This document shows positions 1 to 9,894 of a stretch of DNA of 64,000 nt, piece by piece. The translations under genes were made by a program, and so were the position numbers. Source of the stretch: Dasypus novemcinctus (taxonomy: Eukaryota; Chordata; Mammalia; Cingulata; Dasypodidae); assembly GCF_030445035.2 (NCBI RefSeq), contig NC_080673.1, positions 195,670,216-195,734,215 of the forward strand. The letters run 5' to 3'. How positions within the stretch are numbered: the stretch's first letter is position 1; the number at the start of each line of letters is the position of its first letter. The notes under the pieces were generated by a model, which was given only the letters and a program-made list of their open reading frames with translations, searched no databases and was not told where the DNA came from.

Positions 1-769
1 AATTATAATTTTGTGCAATATTTCCTGGGAATAAAAAGGTTTTTTTCTTAAAAAAAAAAAAATTATTTATTTTTTTTGGAAACTAGTGTCCAAAGGCAAC
101 AATACAAAAGGGGAAAATGGTTATAAATACAAAGAATTTTAATTATGTAATAACTTGTTTAGGATTGGGGAAAAAATGTAATTAGCTTAATATCCAACTG
201 AGTATAAAAACCAAGAGAAATTGAGTTATTTTAATAAAGTGCTTTGCAAATTTTAAAAATAATCATTATAAAGACTTTATGCTGACATAATAATAGAAAT
301 AGAAAGAGGAAGATTGGAAAGAAAGGTAGCATTTTAACATTAACTACTTTTTACATGCCAGACACTGACATGAACACATATATGAAATGTGGAAAAATCT
401 TAGGGTGTCAATTGTGTGAAAGTAGCAGAACTTAATTCACTATATATCCACCATCTTTGCAACTGTAATCAAACTCTTTATGTACATGGTCAGAGACTAT
501 AAGAGAACTCAAAACAAAAATCTTGATTTTCTGGAATGGAGCAGTAAATTATTTTCCTTCTTCAGTTTCATTTTGTTTCTTTAATATTGGTTTTGTAATA
601 AAAGAAAATTATACCCTACTCCAAGAAGAGAATTTTAATGAAACATCATAATTTCCATTCTGAATGGGTACATTCAACAGGCTTTCCAGTTTTCCAAAAA
701 TGCCTCGGAAAAAAATTACTGGGGTAAAACTTTATATTAAAAATAATTTGTTGTTGCTATTTTTTAAAC
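1..769. other. AT-rich stretch without recognised feature
   Basis: Very AT-rich sequence with runs of A and T. No gene and no repeat family that I can name. It may be an old, decayed LINE or LTR, but nothing diagnostic is visible. Confidence 0.4.
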
Positions 770-1068
770 ATAAATCAGATGGTGTCACTCCCCTGACAAA
801 AATTTCCAAAACTCCCTATTGCACTTATTACCCTGCATAGCACTTAGCACCCTACCTGACCCAGGACTCACCTGATTCTCTGGACTACTCTCTTCCCACC
901 CTACCTCAGGCTCACTGTGTTCCAGCCTCATCAGTCCTCCTTTCTCAAACACGGCACTTGCTCTACCTCAGGGCCTTTGCACTTGCTCTTGCAATGCCTT
1001 GAACACTCTTCCCCTTCAGATCTTTGCAGAACTAGAGGCTTCTCATCTTTTAATGTCCAGATGGAGGG
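770..1068 (+). mobile_element. L2 LINE 3' region relic
   Basis: Contains the L2 3' UTR phrases CAGGGCCTTTGCACTTGCT and CTTCCCCTTCAGATCTTTGCA, preceded by the usual 'aaactccctattgc' type segment. Plus orientation. Old and heavily diverged. Confidence 0.75.
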
Positions 1069-1089
1069 GGTGAATTAATTAGGATATCT

Positions 1090-1440
1090 TTTTGATAAAT
1101 GGTCTTTGAACTGTTGAACTCTTATGATGTACTAGGCCCTGAATTTAGTGGTAAGGGTCATTAGTTTATAAGATCTGTTACCATACTCAAGGAACTCAAA
1201 ATCTATTGGGCTCTCAGTAAGGAATTAGGCAATCATGTGATGTGTGCTGTGAGTGCTGGGAAAGCAGGGGACATATAGCCAAAGTTACAGAACCCACTCA
1301 TGCAGGAACAGGGTGACATTTAAGCTGAAGGACGAGCAAGAATTAGCTAGTGAAGAATTAAGAAACATTATCCCAGCTACAGGAACATGAAAAAGCATGT
1401 TTCATTCCAGGAGCTGCAAATGGTTCACTCTAGTCATTAG
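1090..1440 (-). mobile_element. L2 LINE 3' region relic
   Basis: Reads as the reverse complement of L2: a 'tactaggccctgaattta' segment, then GGGTGACATTTAAGCTGAAGG and 'cattccaggagctgcaaa'. It lies head to head with the plus-strand L2 fragment before it. Confidence 0.65.
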
Positions 1441-2095
1441 AGGATGGTGGGTTAATCCAGAACTCTGTATAAACAGGCAGATCCAGATTTAAAGTCACCT
1501 TATTTAAGAGAGGAATTGGGGGATCTTTACAAGGATCCGCCATACCCATTTTACATACACACTAGGATCAACTGCCAAGTAAGCAACTGTGTGTTGCCTC
1601 ATAGCTCTGCATAGGGTTCTTCATAGTTCACCAAACCCAGTGAAATTGGTGGTGGAGCCTGAGGTCTCTGGATGGGTCCTAATACATCTCCCTACTCCTT
1701 CTAGACTTATCAGGAGCAACGGGATCAGTCCACTCACCTACCTGCCTAGGGAACAAAGATGCCCAGACATCCAAGGGACTTAGATTTTATGCCTAACACC
1801 CAGGACACCAAAGCAGAAGCTGGAAGAGGGTCAAAAAGCAAGAAGACCAAGGAATGACCCTGTGCTTTTAAAGGCCCTGTACCCTACCTCCCTCAGGTAC
1901 AACTTCTGACCTGTGAGGGGTGGGGTGGTGTGGAGAGAGGACTGGGTGTGTTTTCTCAGGTTCTCATCTCTATGGGCAGAGTGGAGGACAAGAAACAACC
2001 CCCTCATGCCAAATCGGAAGCAGCCCCTGGGAAGACTGAAATGCCAAGAAATCTGCCCTCTCCATGCTGACTCATGAGCTCCCATCCCTTCCCTT
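1441..2095. other. No recognised feature
   Basis: Mixed-composition sequence with no repeat or gene recognised. Open frames of 64 codons (plus) and 125 codons (minus, running to 2208) show no familiar domain, no start context and no neighbouring exon signals, so I treat them as chance. Confidence 0.4.
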
Positions 2096-2099
2096 TTCT

Positions 2100-2310
2100 G
2101 TACTTTCCATCCCCAAAGCACATGCTGTATACCAGCTACTGTTCTAAGAGCTTGACACACATTAACCCTTTCAATCCTCACATAAACCAAAGAGGTAGGT
2201 ACTCTCATTACTGTGGTTTTCCAGAGGAGAAAACTGAGGCACAGTTAGGTTAAGAAACTTCTACAAGGTCAACCAAATAACCTGCCAAGGAAGGAATTCT
2301 AAATGTTCAG
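2100..2310 (-). mobile_element. MIR SINE relic
   Basis: Reverse-complement MIR: 'ttaaccctttcaatcctcac', 'gaggtaggtactctcatta', then GGAGAAAACTGAGGCACAG and 'aaggtcaaccaaataacctg'. Almost the full MIR core and 3' part. Confidence 0.8.
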
Positions 2311-2428
2311 TGTACAGGTATTAAATGACGATCATCAGTTATGCGACACAAACTCTGAGGTTTCAAAGTCCTTTCAGGAGGCCCATGTTTCCCTGTCCCA
2401 ATTATAATTTTCTGTTCATTTCTTTTTT

Positions 2429-2798
2429 TTTTAAAGATTTATTTATTTATTTAATTCCCCCCCCCCCCCCTTCCCCTGGTTGTCTGTTCTTGGTGTCTAT
2501 TTGCTGCGTCTTGTTTCTTTGTCCGCTTCTGTTGTCGTCAGCGGCTTGGGAAGTGTGGGCGGCGCCATTCCTGGGCAGGCTGCACTTTCTTTTTCACGCT
2601 GGGCGGCTTTCCTCACGGGCGCACTCCTTGCGCGTGGGGGCCCCACGCGGGGGACACCCTTGCGTGGCATGGCACTCCTTGCGCGCATCAGCACTGCGCA
2701 TGGCCAGCTCCACACGGGTCAAGGAGGCCCGGGGTGTGAACCGCGGACCTCCCATATGGTAGACGGACGCCCTAACCACTGGGCCAAAGTCCGTTTCC
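2429..2798 (-). mobile_element. tRNA-headed armadillo-type SINE, young full-length copy
   Basis: Read on the minus strand it starts GGAAACGGACTTTGGCCCAG (tRNA-like head with box A). A box B of type GGTTCACACCCC follows, then a CpG-rich body of repeated GCGCAAGGAGTGC modules. The tail is ACAACC, a long G run, AATAAATAAATAAATC and poly(A). The flanking sequence CTGTTCATTTCTTTTTT occurs on both sides (from 2412 and from 2799), a target site duplication of about 17 bp. The many intact CpGs and the clean duplication point to a fairly recent insertion. Three overlapping open frames here are only CpG-rich SINE body. Confidence 0.92.
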
Positions 2799-2932
2799 CT
2801 GTTCATTTCTTTTTTAGCATCTTTTTATTGCAATTGCCCAAAAGGAGATATCTGTTGATAAAATGTAAAATGAAGAAGAAAGAACAACTTGAAGCTTTCA
2901 AGGAAAATATGGGCTTATTCATTTACAATTTT

Positions 2933-3117
2933 GTGTTGTTTGGAGATACTGGGGATTGAAACTGTGACCTTATACATGGGAAGCAGGTGCTCAATCACTG
3001 AGCTACATCTGTTCCCCAGTTTTTTAGTCTTTTTTTTTTAAGGAGGAACCAGGGATTGAACCTGGGACCTCATATATGTGAGAGGCAGGCATTCAAACAG
3101 TGAGCTCAACTTGCTCC
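2933..3117 (-). mobile_element. Dimeric tRNA-derived SINE
   Basis: Two tRNA-like units lie in the same minus orientation. The 5' unit (3048-3117) has an A-box-like start and a box B (GGTTCAATCCC). An A-rich linker (about 3022-3042) follows, then a second unit (about 2943-3020) with box A (TAGCTCAGTGA) and box B-like GTTTCAATCCC. The pair is flanked by TCATTTACAATTTT (2919-2932) and TCATTTACATTTT (3118-3130). One target duplication for both units argues that they integrated as one dimer. The heads resemble that of the longer armadillo-type SINE. Confidence 0.8.
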
Positions 3118-3130
3118 TCATTTACATTTT

Positions 3131-4030
3131 TCAGTGGGTGAACACATATTTGTGGAAAGATAATTTAGTGGCAGCAGTCCTGGGAATTGTTGCTGTTTTC
3201 TAAAATGTGGTAATTGGCAAAGGAGCATTTTGTGAGCGTTGCTTTAAACAGGGCTGTCAGGGAAGGAGCCCCTGCAATTATGGCTACCGTAGATAGAACA
3301 TCCATATTCAAAGATGCCATCATGAAAATTCAGATGAAGGGGTAGAATTCGTGAAATAATAGAAGTTAATTTCTATTTTCCTCTGTCTGGCTGAATGAGG
3401 CATATAATTAAGTGAAATCACCTTCACCCACTCACACACATGCCGAGCATGTGTGCACATGTGGTAGAAAAACGCACCCAGAGCCTCCCTCTGCATCTAT
3501 ATTTACATCCACTCATATCAGAAAGGTAGACACAGAAATACTGGCTTCTCCCTGGATGAACAAGAATGTCTTTCATTTCATACTCACTGCCATTTTTGGC
3601 ACCAGACAGTTTCTCTATTAGGAGCTCATTCATTGTTTCCTCATAACTGAAGACAGCATTCCAGTCGTGGCTACATGAAAAGGAGCAGTGTAACCTTAGC
3701 CTGGTCCTCAATTCCGCTACCAAATACTTGAATAATGGTAGAGAGAAAGGCAGTTTTAAGGATGGAGACTTTCCCAAAGAAAATCCTGAACAGCTAATGT
3801 AAAGGAAGGGCCCATGTCTCCTTGCTGCAGAATTGCCTAAGCTAGACCTCCTGCCCCCCTGGAGAAATCTCCCTCCTATCTGCACATTTATTCACCTGAC
3901 GATCAGCCTCAGCACCTTCCTGAACCAGAGCACCTCAGAAGCTACCAGATCCTGGGCCCCAGTGGGTTGGTGAAGAACAAGAGCTCTGCCAAGGACAACT
4001 GGAGCCACTGTTTTTCTCAGGGCTTGGACT
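3131..4030. other. No recognised feature
   Basis: Low-copy-looking sequence. The 153-codon minus-strand open frame (3424-3885) shows no domain that I recognise and no exon structure. I see nothing that I can assign. Confidence 0.4.
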
Positions 4031-4032
4031 AG

Positions 4033-4129
4033 GGTGAGGGGAGTGAGGCACCTAAGTGCAAAATGTGAGGGGACATTTGCTCTCAGGTCATGCAAGTACA
4101 AGATTCTTAAATTGTGTGCCTCACTCACC
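4033..4129. repeat. Short inverted-repeat element, DNA-transposon-like
   Basis: The left arm GGTGAGGGGAGTGAGGCAC (4033-4051) is mirrored by the right arm GTGTGCCTCACTCACC (4114-4129), with a few unpaired bases. The interior is about 60 bp and contains 'aaatgtgaggggaca'. The arrangement and wording resemble short nonautonomous DNA transposons of placental mammals. I cannot name the family with certainty. Confidence 0.45.
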
Positions 4130-5440
4130 ATACCTTAGCCTCAGCCTGGCCATCCTCCAGGTTTTCTTAAGTTCTGGCTCTAATTCATATTTCCTACTCT
4201 GACAGTCTCTGCTACTGTGGGAGACATGACGCTAGTGTACCATTTCTTTCTATGGTGTCTCTACCTCTACCTTTAACCTTCCAGCAAATTAACCCGCAAC
4301 TTAGGTAGATTCCTTTTTTTATCTAAAACTAGTATGGATAGCACAAATAGGCTGGCAGGAGAAGGCACCTTCATTTCTCTGTGCTTCAGGGATTTCTGGG
4401 GCAAGAATTAAACTGCTCCTTTGTGTTTCCAGAAGAACATACATTGGAATCAAGGTTGGTACTAGGGCCATTTTTCTCAACCTGTGTTTCAATCTCACTA
4501 CCATTTTCTGGGCCAGATCCCTAATTCATGCATTCTCAATGGGAGTGATTTCACTTCCCCCAGGAACTTTTCAGACATTTTTTTGTCCTTCTCGATTCTC
4601 CCCCAATGGAATTTTAATAACGCAAATATACTGTATATATGTTTATATTATCAGATAAGGTTGACCTACGGAGAGCTACAAACTGTTGTTTTAATTCAGA
4701 TTTTTCCACCCTTCCCACCCCAAGATCCATCCTTGAGGATGATATCACTCCCTTTGAGAACATATATTCTAGGGAGCTGCTCCAGGAAGGTGGCAGCCCA
4801 AGTCTTTTTATGTGCCACTGCTCTCCTCCCACGAGGGGACAGACTTAACCCTGGTTGACCACAGGTTTAGAGGTCAAGTTCAATCAGCTAAGAAAACTAA
4901 CAGGTTTTAAGAGGGGTGGGGGCCTTCACTTTCTCATACTTTCCCCAATTTCAGGAGTCCATGGGTCAACATCCAGGCTTATCTCCACACAGGTAGAGGG
5001 GAGTAGATGACAGGGAATATCTGGGTATCTGCTTGCCCACACTTCTTTCTTGGCCAGCTAATCTGCTAAGAATCTGCAAGCCTTGGGGATTCATTCTCCC
5101 ATTTCTTTTCTGCCCAGAATCAGTGTGATGTGGTAATCCAATCTGACTGTGTCTGCCTGGTAAACTTAAAATTCCCTTTAAGTGGACTATCCTAAAGTCT
5201 AGACTTGAAAAGGAAAATGTTAAACTCATTTGACTGAAGTTTTAATTGACATTCTCTAATCATTTATCCTTAATATAATTATCCATTTGGTTTCCATTTC
5301 TCCCTTGCCTTATTGCTCACTTGGTACTAAATCCAAGATGCGTCCTCATGTGGGTTGTAGGCTTTCAGGAGTACACGTCATGGTATAGATTTCTTTCATA
5401 CTCCGAGAACCTACTATAATTTATTGCAGATAGTGAGACA
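4130..5440. other. No recognised feature
   Basis: Unremarkable sequence. No repeat family, exon or RNA gene is recognised. Short open frames are shadows of each other on the two strands. Confidence 0.4.
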
Positions 5441-6026
5441 GCATGAGATTGTTTTTGTGAATCCCAAAGAGAAAGATTATGTTTGTAAACTAATCTATTC
5501 TTCTGGGTGCGATACCCTTTGATTATATTGGATTCAGTTGAGGGGCCCTTGATTAAATTACCTGTTAAGATTAGGTCTTTGATTCAACCATCAGTAAGGT
5601 GTGCCTCAGTCTGAGTCCCTGCCCCCTTGGTGGACCAATATAAACAGATACTTGTTCAAGAAGACACATGGGAAGACACATGCTTGATCCTGGTGCCCTG
5701 GAGAGAGATGACCCATTAACCCGATGGTTTGCAGCTGAGGGAGAGGAAGCCCTGAGAGACAAGCCCTGCTCCAGTCTGCACCTGAGATTGGGAAGAAGCT
5801 GGGCACATGGATCCTGAAGAGGAAGAGGAAACCCAGGAAAGAGAGATGAGGCAGAGATCAGTGACTATCTTGCTTCAATACTTAGCAACTGAATTTGATG
5901 AGAAGGCAACCTTGAGTTAGACTTTTTAGGGCCTTGTAACTGTAAGGTTCTACCCCAAATAAATACCCTTTATAAAAGCCAGCAGATTTATGGTACTTTG
6001 CATTAGCAACGTTTTGGCTTACTACC
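5441..6026 (+). mobile_element. LTR-like interspersed repeat, family A, copy 1
   Basis: Matches the copy at 29455-30014 along its length. Shared blocks are AGATTATGTTTGTAAACT, a segment around 'gtgcctcagtctgagtccctg', CCAAATAAATACCCTTTATA, and the end 'ttttggctta'. About 585 bp. AATAAA and a TATAAA-like motif near the 3' end, with no coding content, suggest a solo LTR, possibly of ERVL type. Confidence 0.65.
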
Positions 6027-6224
6027 ACACCACCCTAGGATGCTATGATCCAGATATATATGTATGGTATATCAAAATGGGATAGCAGGTGAGGAAGAAA
6101 TCACATGGTACATCCATGGTACTGAACATAGCTGTTCCCTTGAACAATATTGCTCCATCTCAATCTCTGGGGGTCCTGGTAATGACAAATGTTCATCCTC
6201 TCCTAGGAATCTTGTATCAACTAA

Positions 6225-6480
6225 AAGAGAACAAGGTGGGAGAAAAAGGATGAATGAGATAGAGAGGAAAATAGAGGGAATGAGGCACACAATAGGGAGA
6301 CAGATGCAGAGAGAGTCATAGAGAGAACAAGACATAGAAAGAAAGAAATCTGGACAGAAAGAGATTAAGGAATAAGTATCACTGAGAGTCAGAGAGAGAG
6401 AAGAGATGAAAATACAGAGTTGCAAAGAGAGTCACAGAAAGAATCAGAGAAAGAGATAGAGTCAGACATTAAGACAAACA
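6225..6480. repeat. Degenerate GA-rich (GAGACAGA-like) tract
   Basis: About 250 bp of almost pure purine on the plus strand, built of imperfect AGAGAG, GAGACAGA and AGAAAGA units. The open frames on both strands are low-complexity and not genes. Confidence 0.8.
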
Positions 6481-7430
6481 AAAAGAGATCATCTCAGGAG
6501 ATGCTGAAGAGACATATTTTCCTCTCTGAGAGATTCCCAGGGAGGAAAAACGGGGGTATTTTATAACCTTTACAGATAATCTCCATTACCAAGAAGACTT
6601 TTTTCCCATATCAGGTATCTTGGGTAAGGGCAGGGCCCTTGGCTTCCTCTTGCCTCTTTCCTCCAATGCTATACTTAAGCAAAAAAGACAAAGTTATTTG
6701 AGTCCAGGGTGCCTGAAGTTGCTCTCTTGCCTTCATTTACAATATGCTAGAACATAATGTTCCCAGGGAGATTTTGTGTAGGAGGGAGTTCCCGCAACCA
6801 AGAATAGCAGGGGCTGCCACCAGCCCTCTTGGAACCACAGCACAACCAAGATTGGGAGCACATTTACACTTCAACTTCATGAGTTTGCAACTGCCTTTTA
6901 ATAGGCCCAATGGTGACAACACCAAACAGATCGCTAGCCCAGAAGCAACCCCACCACCAGGTTGAGCGCTATGAAAGCACTTGCTTAAAAAAAAAGAAAA
7001 AAACCAAAAAGCTTAAAACATGAGACCTGAAGCTTGTTGAGGATTCCACTTATTGCAAGTATTGGCTGATTTGTGCATTCCCCCCAAGAAGGCTATGAGC
7101 TCCTTGGAGGCAGAAGAATTTCTGTATTCCACTTTTCTGAACAATAGGAGATGATGATTTGAATGATGCCACCTGCCATTTGACTTGGGTTGGTTCAGCA
7201 TCAACAGCAATCCAAGCATCACCCCACTGTCTTTGCCCTTTGATCCCCATTCCATTTCTCAACTTTCCCCCCCCTCTTCAGACATTCACGCTGGTGTTTA
7301 CTGCATGTCCTTTCAAACCACCCTCCATGTAGCTCCTCGAATATATGTATATCCTTGAACCAGGAACTGCATTGTTCTGTTGTGCTGTGCCACTTTTACT
7401 TAAGTGATACCATCCTATCCATTCCATTCT
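6481..7430. other. No recognised feature
   Basis: No gene or repeat recognised. It includes a C8 run near 7267 and a short A-rich stretch near 6986. Confidence 0.4.
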
Positions 7431-7431
7431 A

Positions 7432-7530
7432 CTCTGCGCTTTTAAGCATCACTGAAGAAAAAGTACCTAGAACAGTACCTGGCACTTAATATGTGTTCCA
7501 CAAATACTACTGAATAAAGAAATGAGCTTT
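7432..7530 (+). mobile_element. L2 LINE 3' terminus
   Basis: Contains ACCTAGAACAGTACCTGGCA, then 'cttaatatgtgttccacaaatact' and 'gaataaagaaatga'. This is the L2 3' end, in plus orientation. Confidence 0.75.
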
Positions 7531-7691
7531 TCCCTCCAATATTATCACTCTATTTTAGAACAACCTACGGCCAATCAGTGAAGTTCACACCCAGGGCTTC
7601 AGTGCTTCCAACAAAAAATGGAAAGATGTAAACTACTCTTCTAAATTTCTGAATGTACAGAAGGAGGAGGCAAATCATTCTGAGCCCACCC

Positions 7692-7905
7692 AGGGTAAAG
7701 CGGAAAGACCACTGAAATAGGACTCCAGAGATCTGGGTTAGAATCTTAGGTCTACACGTTTGTTCCTTGAGTAATCTGAATTTCACCATTTCTAAAATAT
7801 GTGTGATAAAACCTAATCTGCTTACTGCTCATGGCTGTTATAAAGGTCCAATGAGCTAAAAGGTGGAAAGGTTTTTGTAAGTGACAATAACATCATCTCT
7901 TACCC
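7692..7905 (+). mobile_element. MIR SINE relic
   Basis: Plus-strand MIR order: 'gactccagagatctgggtt', 'ccttgagtaatctgaatttc', 'taaaatatgtgtgataaaacc', then 'aatgagctaaaaggtgg'. Confidence 0.7.
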
Positions 7906-8104
7906 TTATTTTATATAACTGTCAAACTCAGAAGCCAATAAAAATGAGTTAATTCTAACCTCCTTGAGTAAAAGGGTCTGACTGCACAGTAGGATTTTAG
8001 TCAGTATTTATTGAGTGAGAGGAAGAGTCTTGGTCTCACTCACTCATTTCTCTCTCTTACCTTCTCCATCCTATTACCTATGTGGCTTCTGAATATTCAG
8101 GGTC

Positions 8105-8285
8105 TTTTTTCATAATCTTTTTTTTTAAAGATACATAAATCACACAAAATGTTACGTTAAAAAATATAAGAGGTTCCCATATACCCCACTCCCCACACGC
8201 CCCATTCCTCCCACATCGACAACTTCTTTCATTAGCATGGTACATTCATTGCATTTGATGAGTACATTTTGGAGCATTGCTACAC
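8105..8285 (-). mobile_element. L1 3'-end fragment
   Basis: The reverse complement matches the tail of the L1 at 13085-15385: 'aatgctccaaaatgtactc', 'catcaaatgcaatgaatgt', a G-rich stretch, GGGAACCTC, TTTTTTAA and poly(A). Strongly 5'-truncated (about 180 bp). The 111-codon minus-strand open frame here runs through this repeat and is not a gene. Confidence 0.82.
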
Positions 8286-8925
8286 AGGCCAATGCCCACA
8301 CGGGTGAAATCTCGACTTTGTCTTTTGTTCCAGCTTGACACTTGTTCCCTTGGCTGAAAAGACAAAAGTCTCCTGCCTTCTCATGACCTTCATCGCTGCA
8401 TTGGATATCATGGAGGTTCTTCAACCTTCTGATCTCACCATTGATACCATCTCTAGGGTTCAATTTTGGCCATAATACCTTCCTCACTTCAAATTCAGAG
8501 TTGCAGATGAAACTTCCATCCCTACCCTGCCACCACCAAAAAATAATAATAATCAGTCTCTCTGTGCAAGAGTCTGTGAGAGAGGAAGGAATTTCTAATT
8601 CATGTCAATATCCGAGATTTATAGGGAAACCCTCCTTCTCTGGGGCTTAGGAGAGGTTCAGGGATCAAGGAACAGGAGTCAGAAGGCAGGTCCCCCCAAA
8701 AGGGCTGAGTTGAGATCACTCTATCCACTTCCCCTCCCACCTGAACAGTTTCCTTTCCAGCCCTTTTGAACTCATATTGGGGTTCAGAGGTCAGCCCCTT
8801 ATACTCCCAAAGTGGACCAGTAGTGCCTCACCTCTGAGGATGAAGAGGCCTTCTAAGCATTTGGAAAATTCCTAAGGAGAATAAGCATTGTTTTGTGTTC
8901 TTGGAGCACTTCACCAGGCATTACT
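8286..8925. other. No recognised feature
   Basis: Flanks the L1 tail. The minus strand keeps an open frame up to 8487, but I do not recognise the product. I see no other signal. Confidence 0.35.
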
Positions 8926-8929
8926 TGTT

Positions 8930-9500
8930 AATGAAAATAGCCTTGAAATTCAAACTATGTCTAAGCCCAAATTGTCAAACCTTCACTGTTAATCCTTTTT
9001 TAATTGACAATGAATGTGATTCCAACTTTTAATGGAAAGTGTACTTTCTGAGATATAATTAGATGTCCTCATCACATTTCTTCTCTTAATAATGGTTTTT
9101 AGGTTTGTTTTTTGTTGTTGTTGATGTTTTCTAATGAGCTGTTTACTCTGCTGATAATACAATGTTGATGAAAGGGGAGATTCAGCTCCGAATACTCAAA
9201 CAGCTCCAAACACTCAAAAAAGAAATCATTTTGCTATTGATAAAAATAATAACCCCATGTGCAGCAGGGGGTGGTAAGAAAGCCTAAATTTATTGCTGCT
9301 GTGCTGAATGTGCAAATGTCACTTCCTTAAAGAGGGAAAATTAGTTTTTAAGCCTGGTTTAGCAGCCAGACTCTCTGGCTGTCTGCATAATATTGGATTT
9401 TTTTAAGGCTCCTAAGGAGACCCGGGTGGGGTGCTTTGCATGCAAATTGCGAATTATGTAATGCTAAAAGTGTTATATAAAGGAAAATGAAGACTGGTGT
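8930..9500 (+). promoter_or_regulatory. Candidate conserved noncoding element (enhancer or promoter-like)
   Basis: Repeat-free block with many transcription-factor-like words. A CTCF-like GCAGCAGGGGGTGG begins at 9261. A perfect 12-bp palindrome TTTGCATGCAAA at 9435-9446 includes the POU octamer ATGCAAAT (9440-9447). AATTATGTAAT (C/EBP or PAR-bZIP-like) begins at 9452. TATATAA (9474-9480) lies about 27 bp beyond the octamer. The octamer-to-TATA spacing would fit a compact promoter firing rightwards. Single motifs are common by chance, so this is inference from density and absence of repeats. Confidence 0.3.
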
Positions 9501-9544
9501 TCTTATCCTTTTGTCCCCAGTCTCCTTTTCAACCTTTCTGGTCT

Positions 9545-9715
9545 TTCAATTTCAGCTAACATTTATTGAGCACCTACAGTGTCTCAGGTGCTCGTATGTC
9601 ATTTAAAACTCATGACGATCTTCTAAAAGATACCGAATTACCTGACTTTTGTGGATGAAAAAAATTGAGGCTCAGAGGGATTTTAGTAAGTTCTACAGAG
9701 AAGAGGCCCCTGGCT
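9545..9715 (-). mobile_element. L2/MIR-type relic
   Basis: CATTTATTGAGCACCTACAG, then 'gtctcaggtgctcg', 'aaaactcatgacgatctt' and 'aattgaggctcagaggga'. Reverse-complement MIR with L2-like beginning. Confidence 0.6.
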
Positions 9716-9721
9716 CTACAT

Positions 9722-9890
9722 CAGTAATTCTCAGACTTGGTGCACATCACAATCCCCCAGGGGGCTGCTAAAACGCCCACTGCTGGGCCACCCTGGAGTT
9801 TCTCATTAAATAGGTCTGGGGTGGGGCCTGAGAATGCTGATGCCACAGGTCAGGTGGTCATGGAACCATGCTTTGATAAGCAATCAAAGA
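9722..9890 (+). mobile_element. MER5A-like hAT-Charlie DNA transposon
   Basis: Starts CAGTAATTCTCAGACTTGG, continues 'cccactgctgggccaccctg', then AGGTCTGGGGTGGGGCCTGA and 'gctgatgccacaggtc', as in MER5A. Nonautonomous, near full length. Confidence 0.88.
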
Positions 9891-9894
9891 GTCC

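Noticed and set aside
2325..2959. Overlapping open frames of 145 and 159 codons on the plus strand and 70-72 on the minus strand
   Set aside because: They read through the CpG-rich body of a SINE. GC-rich repeats lack stop codons by composition.
3048..3117. tRNA-like sequence with box A and box B
   Set aside because: It is the head of a SINE with A-rich sequence and a target duplication, not a functional tRNA gene. The cloverleaf is not kept.
8152..8487. 111-codon minus-strand frame considered as a gene or L1 3' transduction
   Set aside because: Half of it is L1 3' UTR. The rest is unrecognised, and L1 truncation places it upstream, not downstream, of the L1 end, so transduction does not fit.
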